DNA from: Fischerella sp. CENA71
Lineage (GTDB): Bacteria; Cyanobacteriota; Cyanobacteriia; Cyanobacteriales; Nostocaceae
DNA length: 64,000 bases
Assembly (NCBI GenBank): GCA_024239075.1
Contig: JANBVI010000006.1
Coordinates: 186,001 to 250,000, forward strand
Direction: 5' to 3'
Within the stretch, counting starts at the first letter, position 1, and each line of letters starts with the position of its first letter. The notes beneath the pieces are model-generated. The model was not told where the DNA came from. It ran no database searches and was given only the letters and a program-made list of their open reading frames with translations. Of the stretch, positions 52,081 to 61,948 are shown one piece after another. The position numbers were made by a program, and so were the translations under genes.

Positions 52081-53547
52081 ATGAGTAATCTGCATCTATC
52101 TAAAATTAAAACCGAGGTACTTGCAGGTGCAACAGTAGCATTAGCACTGATTCCAGAATCTTTAGCCTTTGCTGCGATCGCCAAAGTTAACCCAATGGTA
52201 GCACTCTATACATCTTTTTGTATGGCAGTGGTCATTTCCTTGGTAGGAGGACGCCCAGCCATGATTTCAGCAGCGACTGGCTCAATGGCGTTATTGATGA
52301 CAACATTGGTTGAAAAGCATGGAGTAGAATATTTATTTGCTGCTACCATTCTGACAGGAATTATTCAATTTTCAATTGGGGTTTTGAAGTTAGAAAGATG
52401 CTTCAGTTTTATTCCTCAATCTGCCATTGCTGGGTTTGTTAATGCTTTAGGAATTCTCATTTTTACCGCTCAGTTAAGGTTATTTGCTGGGGAACCTTGG
52501 CAAATGTATGTGATGGTAGCTGTGACACTGGCGATTGTCTACTTATTTCCACGTCTGACAAAGAGCATTCCTTCACCACTTATAGCAATTATTGCTATGA
52601 CCATTGTCGCGATCGCAATGGATTTGGATATTCGTAGAGTCGGAGACATTGGAGAAATTACACGCAACTTACCTGTGTTACACATACCCCAGGTTAGTTT
52701 TTCCCTAGAAACACTCATGATTATCCTACCTTACTCACTAACGTTAGCGATCGTCGGACTATTAGAATCCTTATTAACAGCCGCTTTGGTCGATGAACTA
52801 ACTGACACTCGTAGTTCTAAGAATCGAGAAACAAAAGGTCAAGGAATAGCTAATACCATTACTGGCTTCATGGGTGGGATGGCAGGCTGTGGTATGGTGG
52901 GGCAATCTGTCATCAATACCAGATGTGGTGCGAAAGGACGTTTGTCTACCTTTGTTGCTGGTGCGTTTTTGCTGTTTTCTATCTTTATACTGCGGGATAT
53001 TGTACAGCAAATTCCTATGGCTGCATTAGTTGGTGTGATGATTATGGTGTCCTTTGAAACTTTTGACTGGAAGTCTTTAAAGGTATTACGGAAGACACCA
53101 CTACCAGAAGCATTAGTAATGCCTTTTACTGTTATGGTTGCACTAGCGACACACGACTTAGCCCAAGGCGTACTAGCAGGAGTAATTCTGAATTTATTAA
53201 TATTTGGCTGGCAAGCAGCTCAAATTCGGACTACAGTTAGCATTGATCGTGATGATAACAGAGTGTATTACATTCACGGTCAATTGTTTTTTGGTTCCGC
53301 GAACCACTTTGTAGAATTGTTTGAATATACTACAGATACAGACAAAGTAGTCATTGATTTTCATCGTTCCCATGTATGGGATCTATCCGCAGCCAATGCG
53401 ATCGCCAAGGTAGTAAGCAAATATCACCGCCTCGATAAGCATGTCACAATCGCTGGGCTAAACCATGATAGCCACACAACTGTTCGTAAATCTGGAGTTC
53501 CAGAACACGTAGTTAATTTAAAATCAAGTTCTACTCAAGTGGCTTGA
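52081..53547 (+). CDS. SulP-family anion transporter with STAS domain
   Basis: A 488-residue transporter from MSNLHLSKIKTEVLAG; an upstream in-frame ATG at 52009 would add 24 polar residues not seen in the family. About 10-12 membrane segments up to about residue 400, with the signature ALALIPESLAFAAIAKVNP near the N-terminus and the GMAGCGMVGQS segment, then a C-terminal STAS domain (VVIDFHRSHVWDLSAANAIAKV). SulP proteins carry sulfate or bicarbonate (BicA type) with Na+; the substrate cannot be told from sequence by eye. Convergent with ndhN. Confidence 0.92.
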   Translation: MSNLHLSKIKTEVLAGATVALALIPESLAFAAIAKVNPMVALYTSFCMAVVISLVGGRPAMISAATGSMALLMTTLVEKHGVEYLFAATILTGIIQFSIGVLKLERCFSFIPQSAIAGFVNALGILIFTAQLRLFAGEPWQMYVMVAVTLAIVYLFPRLTKSIPSPLIAIIAMTIVAIAMDLDIRRVGDIGEITRNLPVLHIPQVSFSLETLMIILPYSLTLAIVGLLESLLTAALVDELTDTRSSKNRETKGQGIANTITGFMGGMAGCGMVGQSVINTRCGAKGRLSTFVAGAFLLFSIFILRDIVQQIPMAALVGVMIMVSFETFDWKSLKVLRKTPLPEALVMPFTVMVALATHDLAQGVLAGVILNLLIFGWQAAQIRTTVSIDRDDNRVYYIHGQLFFGSANHFVELFEYTTDTDKVVIDFHRSHVWDLSAANAIAKVVSKYHRLDKHVTIAGLNHDSHTTVRKSGVPEHVVNLKSSSTQVA

Positions 53548-53570
53548 TCGGGGACAAGGGGGACATATCA

Positions 53571-53660
53571 ATTCAAAATTCAAAATTCAAAATTCAAAAT
53601 TAAGAACTTTTTGACTTTTGACTTTTGACTTTTGACTTTTGACTTGTTTACCCCGATCCC
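53571..53660. repeat. TTCAAAA and TTTTGAC heptamer arrays
   Basis: About four TTCAAAA units (53571-53601) are followed by about five TTTTGAC units (53609-53645) in near-inverted order, so a hairpin is possible. Around them GATCGGGGAC (53547) and CCCCGATCCCCGAT (53651) also pair. It fills the spacer between the convergent SulP and ndhN genes. Confidence 0.8.
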
Positions 53661-53666
53661 CGATAT

Positions 53667-54143
53667 CTAGCTAGCTAACAGAGTTTTTTCCAAAGGCATC
53701 CAACGGAAGGCGCGATCGCCACCTCTTTCGATGACGACTTTGACTCGTGGTTCGAGCTTAGGTAAGTTCGCTAAGTACTCAAGTTCTTGATCAGAAAGGA
53801 TATGCCCTTCAATAATCCACAATACCAATCCTTTAGATTTTGGTGGTAACTGCTCTAACTGATAGTTGACAATTGGTGGTACATAGTACACATAACCAAC
53901 TGCTGCCCCACTACCAGTACTTTTTTTACCAAGATGTGGAGGTCGAACTCCATGAACACCTGTCAGATAGGCAGCTAAATCACCTAATCCTCTAGCAGTG
54001 ATATTGAGAGTTGTATACCCTGCTGCACGTAGTCGGCGTCTGTAGCGGCCTTCAAAACCTCCTTCTAGAGGTACGTAGACACCAAGAGCGCCATTTTTTT
54101 CTAGATCACGAATTAAAGTGTTACCAGTGGTAATTAGTGCCAT
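53667..54143 (-). CDS. ndhN: NAD(P)H-quinone oxidoreductase subunit N
   Basis: NdhN is a peripheral subunit of the cyanobacterial/chloroplast NDH-1 complex on the thylakoid membrane, used in cyclic electron flow, respiration and CO2 uptake. The 158 residues, beginning MALITTGNTLIRDLEK and with GCYVPLEGG-like GVYVPLEGGFEGRY, RGLGDLAAYLTGVHGVRPPHLGK and LVLWIIEGHILS, match NdhN over its whole length. It is divergent from the ribosomal protein operon across a 951-bp spacer. Confidence 0.96.
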   Translation of the reverse strand: MALITTGNTLIRDLEKNGALGVYVPLEGGFEGRYRRRLRAAGYTTLNITARGLGDLAAYLTGVHGVRPPHLGKKSTGSGAAVGYVYYVPPIVNYQLEQLPPKSKGLVLWIIEGHILSDQELEYLANLPKLEPRVKVVIERGGDRAFRWMPLEKTLLAS

Positions 54144-55094
54144 AGGTTTTCGTCTTGTCCGACTTAGATATCTCTATTATTTACTTTTAGTCATCAAATT
54201 AAATAAAACGATTAACTTATGCACAGGATAAGTAAGTCATCGGGAAGAGACACAACGCGAGTTACGAAACCCATTGCGAATGACAAATGACAATGCTCAA
54301 GGCTCCTTTTTGAAGCTTAAAAAGGTTTGGCTGGGCGATCGCATGGTTTTTCGTCTTCTTGCTTCTCATTACTATCAGAAATATTAATAGACAAAAATCA
54401 ATATCTGATTTATATTTTTAGATCGTGGCCAAACTTAGAATACCCTTTTGTTGTTATTGCTAGCGATGATTTAGCATTTTAAGCTAAGAATCAAAGTTCT
54501 AAACAGAATTAGCTAGCTACAATTGACAAGAGACTGGTAAACTATAAAAGCTTTCAGGTCAACGAAAACGAGTTGAGTTAAAAACTCAAACTCATTCCAG
54601 TCAGTAGAACAAATTCGCCCTTTCAATAGAGCGAAACCACAGGCAAAACCTTAAAATATAATTTTTAAGGTGATTGGAGGGGTGTAAACTGAGCAGTAAT
54701 GTTGGTTTGTAGCATAGCGTAAGTCTCAGTTACAAGGATACTGGGTAGATTGCTACCTAAGTCCAGCTGCAAGCAAGTAAAGTGCCAGAGCAATTGCTGA
54801 GATAAAAGCATTGTTGCACAAAGCTCCAAAGCCTTGTATTAAACCCAAACAATGTACTTTCCTGAATGGAAAGTATTTTGCTAGTTCTAATCCATGTAAG
54901 TGAAAGCAAACGGATTCACATCATAGTAAGGATACTTGATGAAAGACCGGGTAAGTTGGAACCGCCATTACCTAAGCCGTTCCTGACTTCATAAGGCGCC
55001 GCCAAATAGCGGAAAGTAGCTGACAAAGCTTCTGTACAAGTGTTCTGAAGAATCCAATTTCCTAAGAAAAAAGTAGAAAGGAGAGCCAGTAACT
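54144..55094 (+). other. Long untranslated region upstream of the S10-spc operon
   Basis: No gene is seen in these 951 bp. Hairpins: CCTTAAAA / TTTTTAAGG (about 54649-54671) and TACTTTCC / GGAAAGTA (54855-54875, with TTTTG after it). Near the end, GGTAA (54950-54954), GGAAC (54958-54962), TTACC (54968-54972) and GTTCC (54979-54983) could form an H-type pseudoknot. AAAGGAGA (55077-55084) is the rplC ribosome binding site. The right half probably is a transcribed leader, where ribosomal protein feedback could act; this is inference. Confidence 0.5.
54855..54880 (+). terminator. Attenuator-like hairpin in the rplC leader
   Basis: A perfect 8-bp stem TACTTTCC / GGAAAGTA with loop TGAAT, followed by TTTTG. 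Short T run, AT-rich base: a weak terminator or attenuator 220 bases before rplC. Confidence 0.4.
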
Positions 55095-55727
55095 GTGTCT
55101 GTAGGTATTCTCGGCACCAAACTGGGCATGACCCAAATTTTTGACGAAGCAGGAGTAGCTATTCCTGTGACAGTCATTCAGGCGGGACCATGTACAGTTA
55201 CTCAAGTTAAAACAAAACAGACCGACGGTTACTCCGCCATCCAAGTAGGCTATGGCGAAGTTAAGCCAAAAGCGCTGAATAAACCTTTGTTAGGTCATCT
55301 AGCGAAGTCTTCAGCCCCAGCAGTGCGTCATTTAAATGAGTATCGCATTGATAACTCTGGTGACTATACCCTGGGTCAAGAGATTAAAGCAGATATTTTT
55401 AGCGCAGGTCAACAAGTAGATGTTATAGGTACAAGTATCGGTCGTGGTTTTGCAGGTAACCAAAAACGCAATAACTTCGGTCGTGGACCTATGTCCCACG
55501 GTTCTAAAAACCATAGAGCGCCTGGTTCTACCGGTGCTGGTACAACCCCCGGTCGTGTTTATCCAGGTAAGCGGGCACCAGGACGTTTAGGAGGTAGCCG
55601 CACCACAATCAAAAAACTCACTGTAGTGCGAGTAGATTCAGACCGTAACTTATTGCTCATCAAGGGCGCTGTTCCTGGGAAACCTGGGTCTTTGGTAAAT
55701 ATCGTGCCTGCCAAGGTAGTTGGTTAG
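55095..55727 (+). CDS. rplC: 50S ribosomal protein L3
   Basis: L3 is one of the first proteins to bind 23S rRNA and lies near the peptidyl transferase centre. The 210 residues start (GTG codon) with [20 protein letters not shown], the family start, and have [22 protein letters not shown] (about 117-138), the conserved extension. AAAGGAGA precedes the GTG by about 10 bases. It is the first gene of the operon here; as in other cyanobacteria rpsJ is not in front of it. Confidence 0.98.
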   Translation: MSVGILGTKLGMTQIFDEAGVAIPVTVIQAGPCTVTQVKTKQTDGYSAIQVGYGEVKPKALNKPLLGHLAKSSAPAVRHLNEYRIDNSGDYTLGQEIKADIFSAGQQVDVIGTSIGRGFAGNQKRNNFGRGPMSHGSKNHRAPGSTGAGTTPGRVYPGKRAPGRLGGSRTTIKKLTVVRVDSDRNLLLIKGAVPGKPGSLVNIVPAKVVG

Positions 55728-55800
55728 TTATTAGTCATTAGTCATTAGTCATTAGCGACTAACAAAAGACAAATGACAAAAGACAAATGACAAAGGACAT
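55728..55800 (+). repeat. TAGTCAT and TGACAAA heptamers between rplC and rplD
   Basis: TTAGTCATTAGTCATTAG runs (about 55732-55755) are followed by GACAAATGACAAAAGAC runs (55766-55800). The two can pair weakly. They take up the whole rplC-rplD gap. Confidence 0.8.
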
Positions 55801-55805
55801 TAAAA

Positions 55806-56438
55806 ATGTTTGAATGTGTAGTCAAAAATTGGCAGGGAGAACAAGTCGGGCAAAAAAGCTTTGACTTGCAAGTTGCCAAAGAGAAAACGGCGGCTCATGT
55901 TGTGCATAGAGCCTTGATTAGACAAATGGCTAATGCTCGTCAAGGGACAGCCAGCACGAAAACCCGCTCTGAAGTCAGAGGTGGTGGTCGCAAACCTTGG
56001 CGGCAAAAAGGTACTGGTCGAGCGCGTGCAGGATCTATTCGTTCTCCACTGTGGCGTGGTGGTGGTGTCATCTTCGGGCCCAAACCTAGAGACTTTGAAA
56101 TTAAGATGAACCGCAAAGAGCGGAAGTTAGCATTGCGGACAGCATTTGCTGGTCGCATTGATGACTTAATAGTGGTAGAAGAATTTAGCGAACAGCTACA
56201 GCGTCCGAAGACCAAAGAATTAGTGTCAGCGATCGCCCGTTGGGGTGTCGAACCAGAAAGTAAAACACTCTTGATATTGTCCGAGAAAAGCGAAAACGTA
56301 ATTTTGTCAGCTCGTAACGTTGAGAATCTCAAACTCATAGCTGCTGACAACCTCAACGTTTACGATTTACTCCACGCAGACAAAATCGTCCTTACCGCAT
56401 CAGCCCTAGAAAAAATCCAGGAGGTCTACAGTGCCTAA
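55806..56438 (+). CDS. rplD: 50S ribosomal protein L4
   Basis: L4 binds 23S rRNA and lines the exit tunnel with a long loop; in enterobacteria it also represses its own operon. The 210 residues have the tunnel-loop signature [18 protein letters not shown] (about residues 60-77) and SPLWRGGG. The gene overlaps rplW by 8 bp, so translation is coupled. The ATG follows a heptamer repeat block directly, without a clear ribosome binding site. Confidence 0.98.
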   Translation: MFECVVKNWQGEQVGQKSFDLQVAKEKTAAHVVHRALIRQMANARQGTASTKTRSEVRGGGRKPWRQKGTGRARAGSIRSPLWRGGGVIFGPKPRDFEIKMNRKERKLALRTAFAGRIDDLIVVEEFSEQLQRPKTKELVSAIARWGVEPESKTLLILSEKSENVILSARNVENLKLIAADNLNVYDLLHADKIVLTASALEKIQEVYSA

Positions 56439-56745
56439 CTTCGACCCCCGCAAACTCCCTGATCTAGTACGTCGCCCGATTGTGACTGAAAAGGCGACCA
56501 TGCTCATGGAGCAAAATAAGTATACTTTTGAAGTCTCTCCCAAAGCGACGAAGCCAGAAATTAAAGCAGCGATCGAAAGTCTGTTTGACGTCAAAGTCGT
56601 ACAAGTTAATACCAGCAATTGCCCACGCAAAAAGCGTCGCGTCGGCAGATTTATTGGTTTCAAACCCCAATACAAGCGAGCCATTGTCACAGTGGCCACT
56701 GGGGATGAGAACAAGATCAGACAAGTGTTATTCCCTGAAGTCTAA
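56431..56745 (+). CDS. rplW: 50S ribosomal protein L23
   Basis: L23 sits at the exit of the tunnel and docks signal recognition particle and trigger factor. The 104 residues have [15 protein letters not shown] (about 10-24) and [17 protein letters not shown]. It starts with GTG inside the end of rplD and has AGGAGG 9 bases upstream. Normal length for cyanobacteria. Confidence 0.97.
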   Translation: MPNFDPRKLPDLVRRPIVTEKATMLMEQNKYTFEVSPKATKPEIKAAIESLFDVKVVQVNTSNCPRKKRRVGRFIGFKPQYKRAIVTVATGDENKIRQVLFPEV

Positions 56746-56896
56746 GAATTGTAGACTTGAGATTTTGGATTTTAGATTAGGGATCATTAGTAGACCTCTT
56801 GCAAAAAAATTTTTGTAATTGCTTAAATCCTCATTAATCCAAAATCCAAAATCCAAAATTGGTAAATCCAAAATCCAAAATCCAAAAATAAAAATT
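56746..56896 (+). repeat. ATTTTGGATTTTAGATT / TCCAAAA repeats between rplW and rplB
   Basis: The left part (56756-56780) reads GAGATTTTGGATTTTAG, the right part (56832-56890) has about seven TCCAAAA heptamers in the opposite sense. The arms can pair. No ribosome binding site remains before rplB; the ATG follows AAAAATTA. Confidence 0.8.
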
Positions 56897-57760
56897 ATGG
56901 GTACTCGTTCTTATCGCCCTTATACCCCCAGTACTCGCCAAGTCACGATTTCGGACTTTTCAGAAATTACCAAAACTGAGCCAGAAAAGTCCTTAACTAA
57001 ATTTGTACATCGTGCCAAAGGCCGCAATAACCAAGGGCGGATAACCAGCCGCTTTCGGGGGGGCGGACACAAGCGGCTTTACCGCATCATCGACTTCAAA
57101 CGGAATAAACGTGATATTCCCGCAGAAGTCATCGCCATTGAATACGATCCCAACCGTAACGCCCGCATCGCGCTTTTACAGTACCAAGATGGCGAAAAGC
57201 GTTATATTCTCCAACCCAACGGTTTAAAAGTTGGGACAACAGTAATAGCTGGTGTGAATGCTCCCATTGAAGATGGCAACGCCCTACCTTTGTCAAACAT
57301 TCCCTTGGGTACAACCGTTCACAACGTTGAGTTGACTCCTGGTAAAGGTGGTCAAATCGTTCGCTCTGCTGGAGCAACCGCCCAAGTCGTAGCTAAAGAA
57401 GGTAATTATGTCACCCTGAAGTTGCCTTCAGGAGAAGTCCGCATGATCCGCCGGGAATGCTATGCCACTATTGGGCAAGTGGGTAACGTAGATGCTAGAA
57501 ACTTGAGTGCAGGTAAAGCAGGTAGAAATCGCTGGAAAGGTCGTCGTCCTCATGTTAGAGGTAGCGTCATGAACCCAGTTGATCACCCACATGGTGGTGG
57601 TGAAGGTCGCGCCCCCATCGGTCGCTCTGGGCCTGTTACTCCTTGGGGTAAACCAGCATTGGGTCTGAAGACACGTAAACCCAAAAAGCCAAGTAGCAAA
57701 TTGATTGTACGTCGTCGCCGTAAATCTTCTAAACGCGGACGCGGTGGTCGTGAATCATAG
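56897..57760 (+). CDS. rplB: 50S ribosomal protein L2
   Basis: L2 is a core 23S rRNA-binding protein needed for subunit joining and peptidyl transfer. The ATG giving [14 protein letters not shown] is the family start; the frame extends upstream only through TCCAAAA repeats (coding for QNPKSKI-like residues). It has 287 aa, with [12 protein letters not shown] (about 53-64) and the conserved [15 protein letters not shown] (about 222-236). The protein ends in a basic [12 protein letters not shown] tail. Confidence 0.98.
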   Translation: MGTRSYRPYTPSTRQVTISDFSEITKTEPEKSLTKFVHRAKGRNNQGRITSRFRGGGHKRLYRIIDFKRNKRDIPAEVIAIEYDPNRNARIALLQYQDGEKRYILQPNGLKVGTTVIAGVNAPIEDGNALPLSNIPLGTTVHNVELTPGKGGQIVRSAGATAQVVAKEGNYVTLKLPSGEVRMIRRECYATIGQVGNVDARNLSAGKAGRNRWKGRRPHVRGSVMNPVDHPHGGGEGRAPIGRSGPVTPWGKPALGLKTRKPKKPSSKLIVRRRRKSSKRGRGGRES

Positions 57761-57908
57761 AATTTTAGATTTGAGATTTTGGATTTTAGATTGGGGTCTA
57801 CTGTTGAGTAGCAAAGAAAGTCCAAATTGACCGAATACTCATTAATCAAAAATCCAAAATCCAAAATCCAAAATCAAAAATCCAAAATCAAAAATCAAAA
57901 ATCAAAAT
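57761..57908 (+). repeat. ATTTTGG / TCCAAAA repeats between rplB and rpsS
   Basis: Same layout as the rplW-rplB spacer: ATTTTAGATTTGAGATTTTGG at the left (one direction), TCCAAAATCCAAAATC and TCAAAAA heptamers at the right (57850-57908), up to the rpsS ATG. The two spacers look like copies of the same type. Confidence 0.8.
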
Positions 57909-57909
57909 T

Positions 57910-58185
57910 ATGGGTCGTTCTCTTAAAAAAGGTCCTTTCGTCGCAGATCATTTGTTAAGCAAAATTGAAAAGCTTAACGATAGCAATAGAAAAGAAGTGA
58001 TCAAAACCTGGTCACGAGCTTCCACAATTCTGCCAGAAATGGTTGGTCATACCATCGCCGTTCATAACGGACGGCAGCATGTACCCGTTTTCATCAGCGA
58101 CCAAATGGTGGGACATAAGCTGGGCGAATTTGCTCCCACACGCACTTTTAGAGGTCACGCCAAAGATAAAAAAGCAGGTAGGTAG
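57910..58185 (+). CDS. rpsS: 30S ribosomal protein S19
   Basis: S19 lies in the head of the small subunit next to S13 and the A-site tRNA. The 91 residues start [16 protein letters not shown] and have [28 protein letters not shown]-type sequence in the middle to C-terminal part, as in all S19. Normal length. Confidence 0.98.
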   Translation: MGRSLKKGPFVADHLLSKIEKLNDSNRKEVIKTWSRASTILPEMVGHTIAVHNGRQHVPVFISDQMVGHKLGEFAPTRTFRGHAKDKKAGR

Positions 58186-58189
58186 TTTG

Positions 58190-58258
58190 TCCTTAGTCAC
58201 TTGTCATTTGTCCTTTGTAAATGACGAATGACAAATGACAAATGACAAATGACAAAAA
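58190..58258 (+). repeat. TTTGTCA / TGACAAA heptamers between rpsS and rplV
   Basis: CACTTGTCATTTGTCCTTTG (58198-58217) is followed by ATGACGAATGACAAATGACA (58221-58240) and more TGACAAA units. The arms are complementary and can form a hairpin just before rplV. Confidence 0.8.
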
Positions 58259-58269
58259 TGGAGAAAACT

Positions 58270-58632
58270 ATGGATGTTGATACTACTAATGAAGTAAAAG
58301 CGATCGCCCGTTACATACGCATGTCTCCTTATAAAGTGCGTCGGGTACTCGATCAAATTCGTGGGCGGTCTTATCGAGAAGCATTGATCATTCTAGAATT
58401 TATGCCCTACCGCGCTTGTGAACCAATATTAAAGGTTCTCAGAAGCGCTGCTGCTAATGCAGAGCATAATGAAGGATTGGACAGGGCTGACTTAATTATC
58501 ACTAAGGCCTATGCAGACCAAGGTCCAGTACTAAAACGGTTTCAACCAAGGGCGCAAGGTCGAGCGTACCAGATTCGCAAACCAACATGTCATATTACAG
58601 TTGCTGTTGCTCCTGGAGCCTCAGCAAAATAA
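58270..58632 (+). CDS. rplV: 50S ribosomal protein L22
   Basis: L22 lines the exit tunnel; macrolide resistance mutations map to its loop. The start at 58270 ([20 protein letters not shown]) is chosen because GGAG lies 6 bases before it and because the length (120 aa) fits; an in-frame ATG at 58249 lies in the heptamer repeats. [14 protein letters not shown] and [19 protein letters not shown] are the family motifs. Confidence 0.96.
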   Translation: MDVDTTNEVKAIARYIRMSPYKVRRVLDQIRGRSYREALIILEFMPYRACEPILKVLRSAAANAEHNEGLDRADLIITKAYADQGPVLKRFQPRAQGRAYQIRKPTCHITVAVAPGASAK

Positions 58633-58680
58633 GTGCTGACACCGACAGCTTAAAGCCAGAAATTTTAGAGGAAAACATTT

Positions 58681-59433
58681 GTGGGACAGAAAATACATCC
58701 AATTGGTTTTCGTCTAGGAATTACCCAAGAGCATCAATCTCGTTGGTTTGCAGATCCTAGCCGCTATCCAGAACTCTTACAAGAAGACCACAAACTTCGT
58801 AACTTCATTGAAGAAAAACTGGGTAGATACGCTCAGAACAATGCAGGAATTTCCGAAGTCCGGATTGAGCGTAAAGCCGATCAAATTGATCTTGAAGTAC
58901 GCACAGCACGCCCAGGTGTAGTTGTCGGTCGGGGTGGACAAGGTATTGATTCATTACGTACCGGACTTCAAGAACTGTTGGGTAGCAATCGTCAAATCCG
59001 CATCAACGTTGTGGAAGTACAACGTGTCGATGCTGATGCTTACCTCATTGCTGAATACATCGCCCAACAGCTAGAACGCCGTGTTTCTTTCCGTCGGGTT
59101 GTACGTCAAGCAATTCAACGCGCCCAACGTGCAGGTGTACAAGGTATCAAAGTCCAAGTTAGTGGCCGTCTCAACGGTGCAGAAATTGCTCGCACAGAAT
59201 GGACTCGCGAAGGTCGAGTTCCTCTGCATACCTTAAGAGCTGACATTGACTACTCTTACTGCACAGCAAAAACCATTTACGGAATTCTCGGCATCAAAGT
59301 CTGGATCTTCAAGGGAGAAATTATTCCTGGACAAGAAGAAACACCTCCCCCACCAACAACACGGGAGCGTGAACCACGTCGCCGTCAACAACGCCGTCGT
59401 CAGCAATTTGAAGACCGATCCAACGAAGGATAG
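58681..59433 (+). CDS. rpsC: 30S ribosomal protein S3
   Basis: S3 sits at the mRNA entry site. The 250 residues start (GTG) [16 protein letters not shown] and hold the KH domain with [17 protein letters not shown] (about 80-96). The later part has the [15 protein letters not shown] motif. The C-terminus is an extension rich in Arg and Gln. GAGG precedes the GTG by about 10 bases. Confidence 0.98.
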   Translation: MGQKIHPIGFRLGITQEHQSRWFADPSRYPELLQEDHKLRNFIEEKLGRYAQNNAGISEVRIERKADQIDLEVRTARPGVVVGRGGQGIDSLRTGLQELLGSNRQIRINVVEVQRVDADAYLIAEYIAQQLERRVSFRRVVRQAIQRAQRAGVQGIKVQVSGRLNGAEIARTEWTREGRVPLHTLRADIDYSYCTAKTIYGILGIKVWIFKGEIIPGQEETPPPPTTREREPRRRQQRRRQQFEDRSNEG

Positions 59434-59516
59434 TCATTAGTCATGAGTCCCCAGTCATTAGTGAATGACTCTTGACCAATGACAAATGACAAATGACCAA
59501 TGACCATTGACAAACC
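59434..59516 (+). repeat. TAGTCAT and TGACAAA heptamers between rpsC and rplP
   Basis: TCATTAGTCATGAGTC (59435-59450) and ATGACAAATGACAAATGACC runs (59478-59511) fill the gap up to the rplP ATG. Confidence 0.8.
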
Positions 59517-59948
59517 ATGTTAAGTCCAAGAAGAACGAAATTCCGCAAACAGCAGCGCGGACGCATGAAAGGTCTGGCTACTGCTGGTAGTTCCCTGAAC
59601 TTTGGTGATTTTGCCCTCCAAGCTCAAGAACCCGCTTGGATCACCGCTCGTCAAATCGAAGCATCTCGCCGAGCTATGACCCGTTACATCCGCCGGGGTG
59701 GTAAAATCTGGATTCGCATTTTCCCTGATAAGCCTGTAACAATGCGAGCCGCAGAAACACGGATGGGTTCTGGTAAAGGTTCTCCCGAATATTGGGTAGC
59801 AGTAGTCAAGCCAGGACGGATTTTGTTTGAAATTGCTGGTGTACCTGAAGCTACCGCTCGCGAAGCAATGCGTTTAGCTGCATACAAGCTACCAATCAAA
59901 ACTAAGTTCATTTCACGCTCTGAAATAGAGCCACAGGAGCAGGAGTAG
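59517..59948 (+). CDS. rplP: 50S ribosomal protein L16
   Basis: L16 helps to shape the A site of the large subunit. The 143 residues start [19 protein letters not shown] and have [21 protein letters not shown] (about 41-61) and [16 protein letters not shown]. It ends with EPQEQE. The next gene, rpmC, begins 3 bp after the stop. Confidence 0.98.
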   Translation: MLSPRRTKFRKQQRGRMKGLATAGSSLNFGDFALQAQEPAWITARQIEASRRAMTRYIRRGGKIWIRIFPDKPVTMRAAETRMGSGKGSPEYWVAVVKPGRILFEIAGVPEATAREAMRLAAYKLPIKTKFISRSEIEPQEQE

Positions 59949-59951
59949 GTT

Positions 59952-60173
59952 ATGCCTCTTCCCAAAATTTCGGAAGCAAGAGAATTAAGTGACGAGAAAC
60001 TGGCTGAGGAAATTCTTGCAGTCAAAAAACAGTTATTTCAATTGCGCTTGCAAAAAGCAACTAGACAACTGGAAAAACCCCACCAGTTCCGACATGCTCG
60101 ACACCACCTAGCCCAATTGCTAACAGTAGAATCAGAGCGCAAACGGGCCGCAAGTCAAGCCACAGAAGAATAA
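59952..60173 (+). CDS. rpmC: 50S ribosomal protein L29
   Basis: A small protein near the tunnel exit. The 73 residues have [40 protein letters not shown], the two-helix L29 core. The ribosome binding site AGGAG is inside the end of rplP. rpsQ follows 13 bp later. Confidence 0.96.
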   Translation: MPLPKISEARELSDEKLAEEILAVKKQLFQLRLQKATRQLEKPHQFRHARHHLAQLLTVESERKRAASQATEE

Positions 60174-60186
60174 AGAGTAGGAGATT

Positions 60187-60435
60187 ATGGCAGTTAAAGA
60201 ACGAATTGGCTTGGTAGTAAGCGACAAAATGCAAAAAACAGTTGTAGTCGCTATTGAGAACCGCGCTCCTCATCCCAAGTACGGCAAAATTGTGGTCAAT
60301 ACCCGGCGTTATAAGGCTCATGACGAAGAAAATCGCTGTAAAATTGGCGATCGCGTCCGTATTCAAGAAACCAGACCCCTGAGTAAAACCAAGCGCTGGC
60401 AAGTCGCAGAAATTTTGACTACAAAAAACACCTAA
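60187..60435 (+). CDS. rpsQ: 30S ribosomal protein S17
   Basis: S17 binds 16S rRNA early in assembly. The 82 residues start [21 protein letters not shown], and have HPKYGKIV and [15 protein letters not shown], all standard. TAGGAG lies just upstream of the ATG. Confidence 0.97.
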   Translation: MAVKERIGLVVSDKMQKTVVVAIENRAPHPKYGKIVVNTRRYKAHDEENRCKIGDRVRIQETRPLSKTKRWQVAEILTTKNT

Positions 60436-60551
60436 AGGTGTGGGTAATTAGGTAATGGGTAATGAGTAATAGATTCAAAAAGCGATTACCACTTATCAAT
60501 TAGCAATTACCAAATAGCAATTACCAATTACCAAAAACAAGGAGAGTAATT
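60436..60551 (+). repeat. GGTAATGAG / AATTACCAA repeats between rpsQ and rplN
   Basis: TTAGGTAATGGGTAATGAGTAA (60449-60470) and repeated AATTACCAA and AGCAATTACC words (60484-60536) are complementary in part. AAGGAGAG (60539-60546) is the rplN ribosome binding site. Confidence 0.75.
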
Positions 60552-60920
60552 GTGATCCAACCCCAAAGTTACCTTAATGTTGCAGACAACAGCGGCGCTC
60601 GTAAACTCATGTGTATTCGTGTTTTAGGAGCGGGTAACTGTCGCTACGGTTTTGTCGGCGATAGAATTATTGCTGTTGTCAAAGATGCCCAGCCAAACAT
60701 GGCTGTCAAAAAATCAGATGTCGTAGAAGCAGTGATTGTTCGTACCCGCCACAATATCAAGCGGGATAGTGGTATGAGTATCCGTTTTGACGACAACGCC
60801 GCAGTTATTATTAACAAAGACGGAAACCCAAAAGGAACTCGCGTCTTTGGCCCCGTTGCTCGTGAACTGCGTGATAAAAACTTTACTAAAATCGTTTCTT
60901 TGGCTCCGGAGGTGCTGTAA
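60552..60920 (+). CDS. rplN: 50S ribosomal protein L14
   Basis: L14 lies at the subunit interface and binds the silencing factor RsfS. The 122 residues start (GTG) [22 protein letters not shown] and end IVSLAPEVL, standard for L14. AAGGAGAG precedes the start. The stop overlaps the start of rplX by one base (TAATG). Confidence 0.98.
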   Translation: MIQPQSYLNVADNSGARKLMCIRVLGAGNCRYGFVGDRIIAVVKDAQPNMAVKKSDVVEAVIVRTRHNIKRDSGMSIRFDDNAAVIINKDGNPKGTRVFGPVARELRDKNFTKIVSLAPEVL

Positions 60921-61270
60921 TGGCAAGCAAAAAAGAAAAGCCAAAGTTCTATAAAATGCATGTCAAAGCTGGGGATACCGTCCAGGTAATTACTGGTAAA
61001 GACAAAGGCAAGGTTGGCGAGATTATCAAAGCTTTACCTCAAGAAAGCAAAGTCGTTGTCAAAGGCGTCAATATCAAAACCAAGCACGTCAAACCCCAAG
61101 CGGAAGGTGAATCTGGGCGCATCGTTACCCAGGAATACCCCATCCACAGTTCTAACGTCATGCTTTACTCCACCAAGCAGAACGTCGCCAGTCGCATTTG
61201 CTACACTTTTACCGATGAAGGTAAGAAAGTACGGATGCTCAAGAAAACAGGCGAAATTATTGATAAATAG
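60920..61270 (+). CDS. rplX: 50S ribosomal protein L24
   Basis: An assembly initiator on 23S rRNA. The 116 residues have the KOW motif [18 protein letters not shown] (about 18-35) and the later [15 protein letters not shown]. It overlaps the rplN stop by one base, so translation is coupled; GGAGG lies 7 bases upstream. Confidence 0.97.
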   Translation: MASKKEKPKFYKMHVKAGDTVQVITGKDKGKVGEIIKALPQESKVVVKGVNIKTKHVKPQAEGESGRIVTQEYPIHSSNVMLYSTKQNVASRICYTFTDEGKKVRMLKKTGEIIDK

Positions 61271-61330
61271 TTATTGGTCATTAGTCATTGGTCATGATTC
61301 CAAACAAATGACAAATGACATAAAGACATA
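61271..61330 (+). repeat. TTGGTCATTAGTCAT / TGACAAA heptamers before rplE
   Basis: GGTCATTAGTCATTGGTCAT (61276-61295) then CAAATGACAAATGACA (61304-61319). The arms are complementary and lie directly before the first possible rplE start. Confidence 0.75.
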
Positions 61331-61381
61331 ATGACAAAAGTATTCCCTGACCAAGCCCAGGGACAACCAGAACAAAAAACT

Positions 61382-61927
61382 ATGGCAACAAGACTTAAAA
61401 GTTTATACCAAGAAACAATAGTCTCCAATCTCACCAAACAGTTTGGATACACCAACGTTCATCAAGTACCAAAATTGGTGAAAGTAACTGTCAACAGGGG
61501 TTTAGGAGAAGCAGCTCAAAATGCCAAAGCCCTGGAAGCGTCTTTAAGTGAAATTGCTTTGATCACTGGACAAAAACCTGTAGTCACAAGAGCGAAAAAA
61601 GCGATCGCAGGCTTTAAAATTCGTCAAGGTATGCCCGTTGGGATCATGGTTACTCTTAGAGGCGAACGGATGTATGCCTTTCTTGACCGATTAATCAACT
61701 TGACTCTGCCTAGAATTCGCGACTTTCGTGGTATCAGTGCTAAAAGCTTTGATGGCCGTGGTAACTATACCCTTGGCGTTAGAGAACAGTTGATTTTTCC
61801 AGAAGTCGAGTACGACAGCATTGACCAAATTCGCGGGATGGATATTTCCATCATCACCACAGCTAAGACTGATGAAGAAGGTCGTGCCTTACTAAAAGAA
61901 ATGGGAATGCCCTTCCGGGAACAATAA
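61382..61927 (+). CDS. rplE: 50S ribosomal protein L5
   Basis: L5 binds 5S rRNA in the central protuberance. The ATG at 61382 gives [11 protein letters not shown] and 181 aa, the usual start and size; an upstream in-frame ATG at 61331 (MTKVFPDQA) would add 17 residues and cannot be excluded. Motifs: [33 protein letters not shown], and [17 protein letters not shown]. Confidence 0.96.
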   Translation: MATRLKSLYQETIVSNLTKQFGYTNVHQVPKLVKVTVNRGLGEAAQNAKALEASLSEIALITGQKPVVTRAKKAIAGFKIRQGMPVGIMVTLRGERMYAFLDRLINLTLPRIRDFRGISAKSFDGRGNYTLGVREQLIFPEVEYDSIDQIRGMDISIITTAKTDEEGRALLKEMGMPFREQ

Positions 61928-61948
61928 GTTCAATTAAACGAGGAGACG

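Noticed and set aside
54523-54550. TTGACA with TATAAA as rplC promoter
   Set aside because: The spacing is only 14 bases, too short for a sigma-70 promoter, and it would give a leader of about 540 bases.
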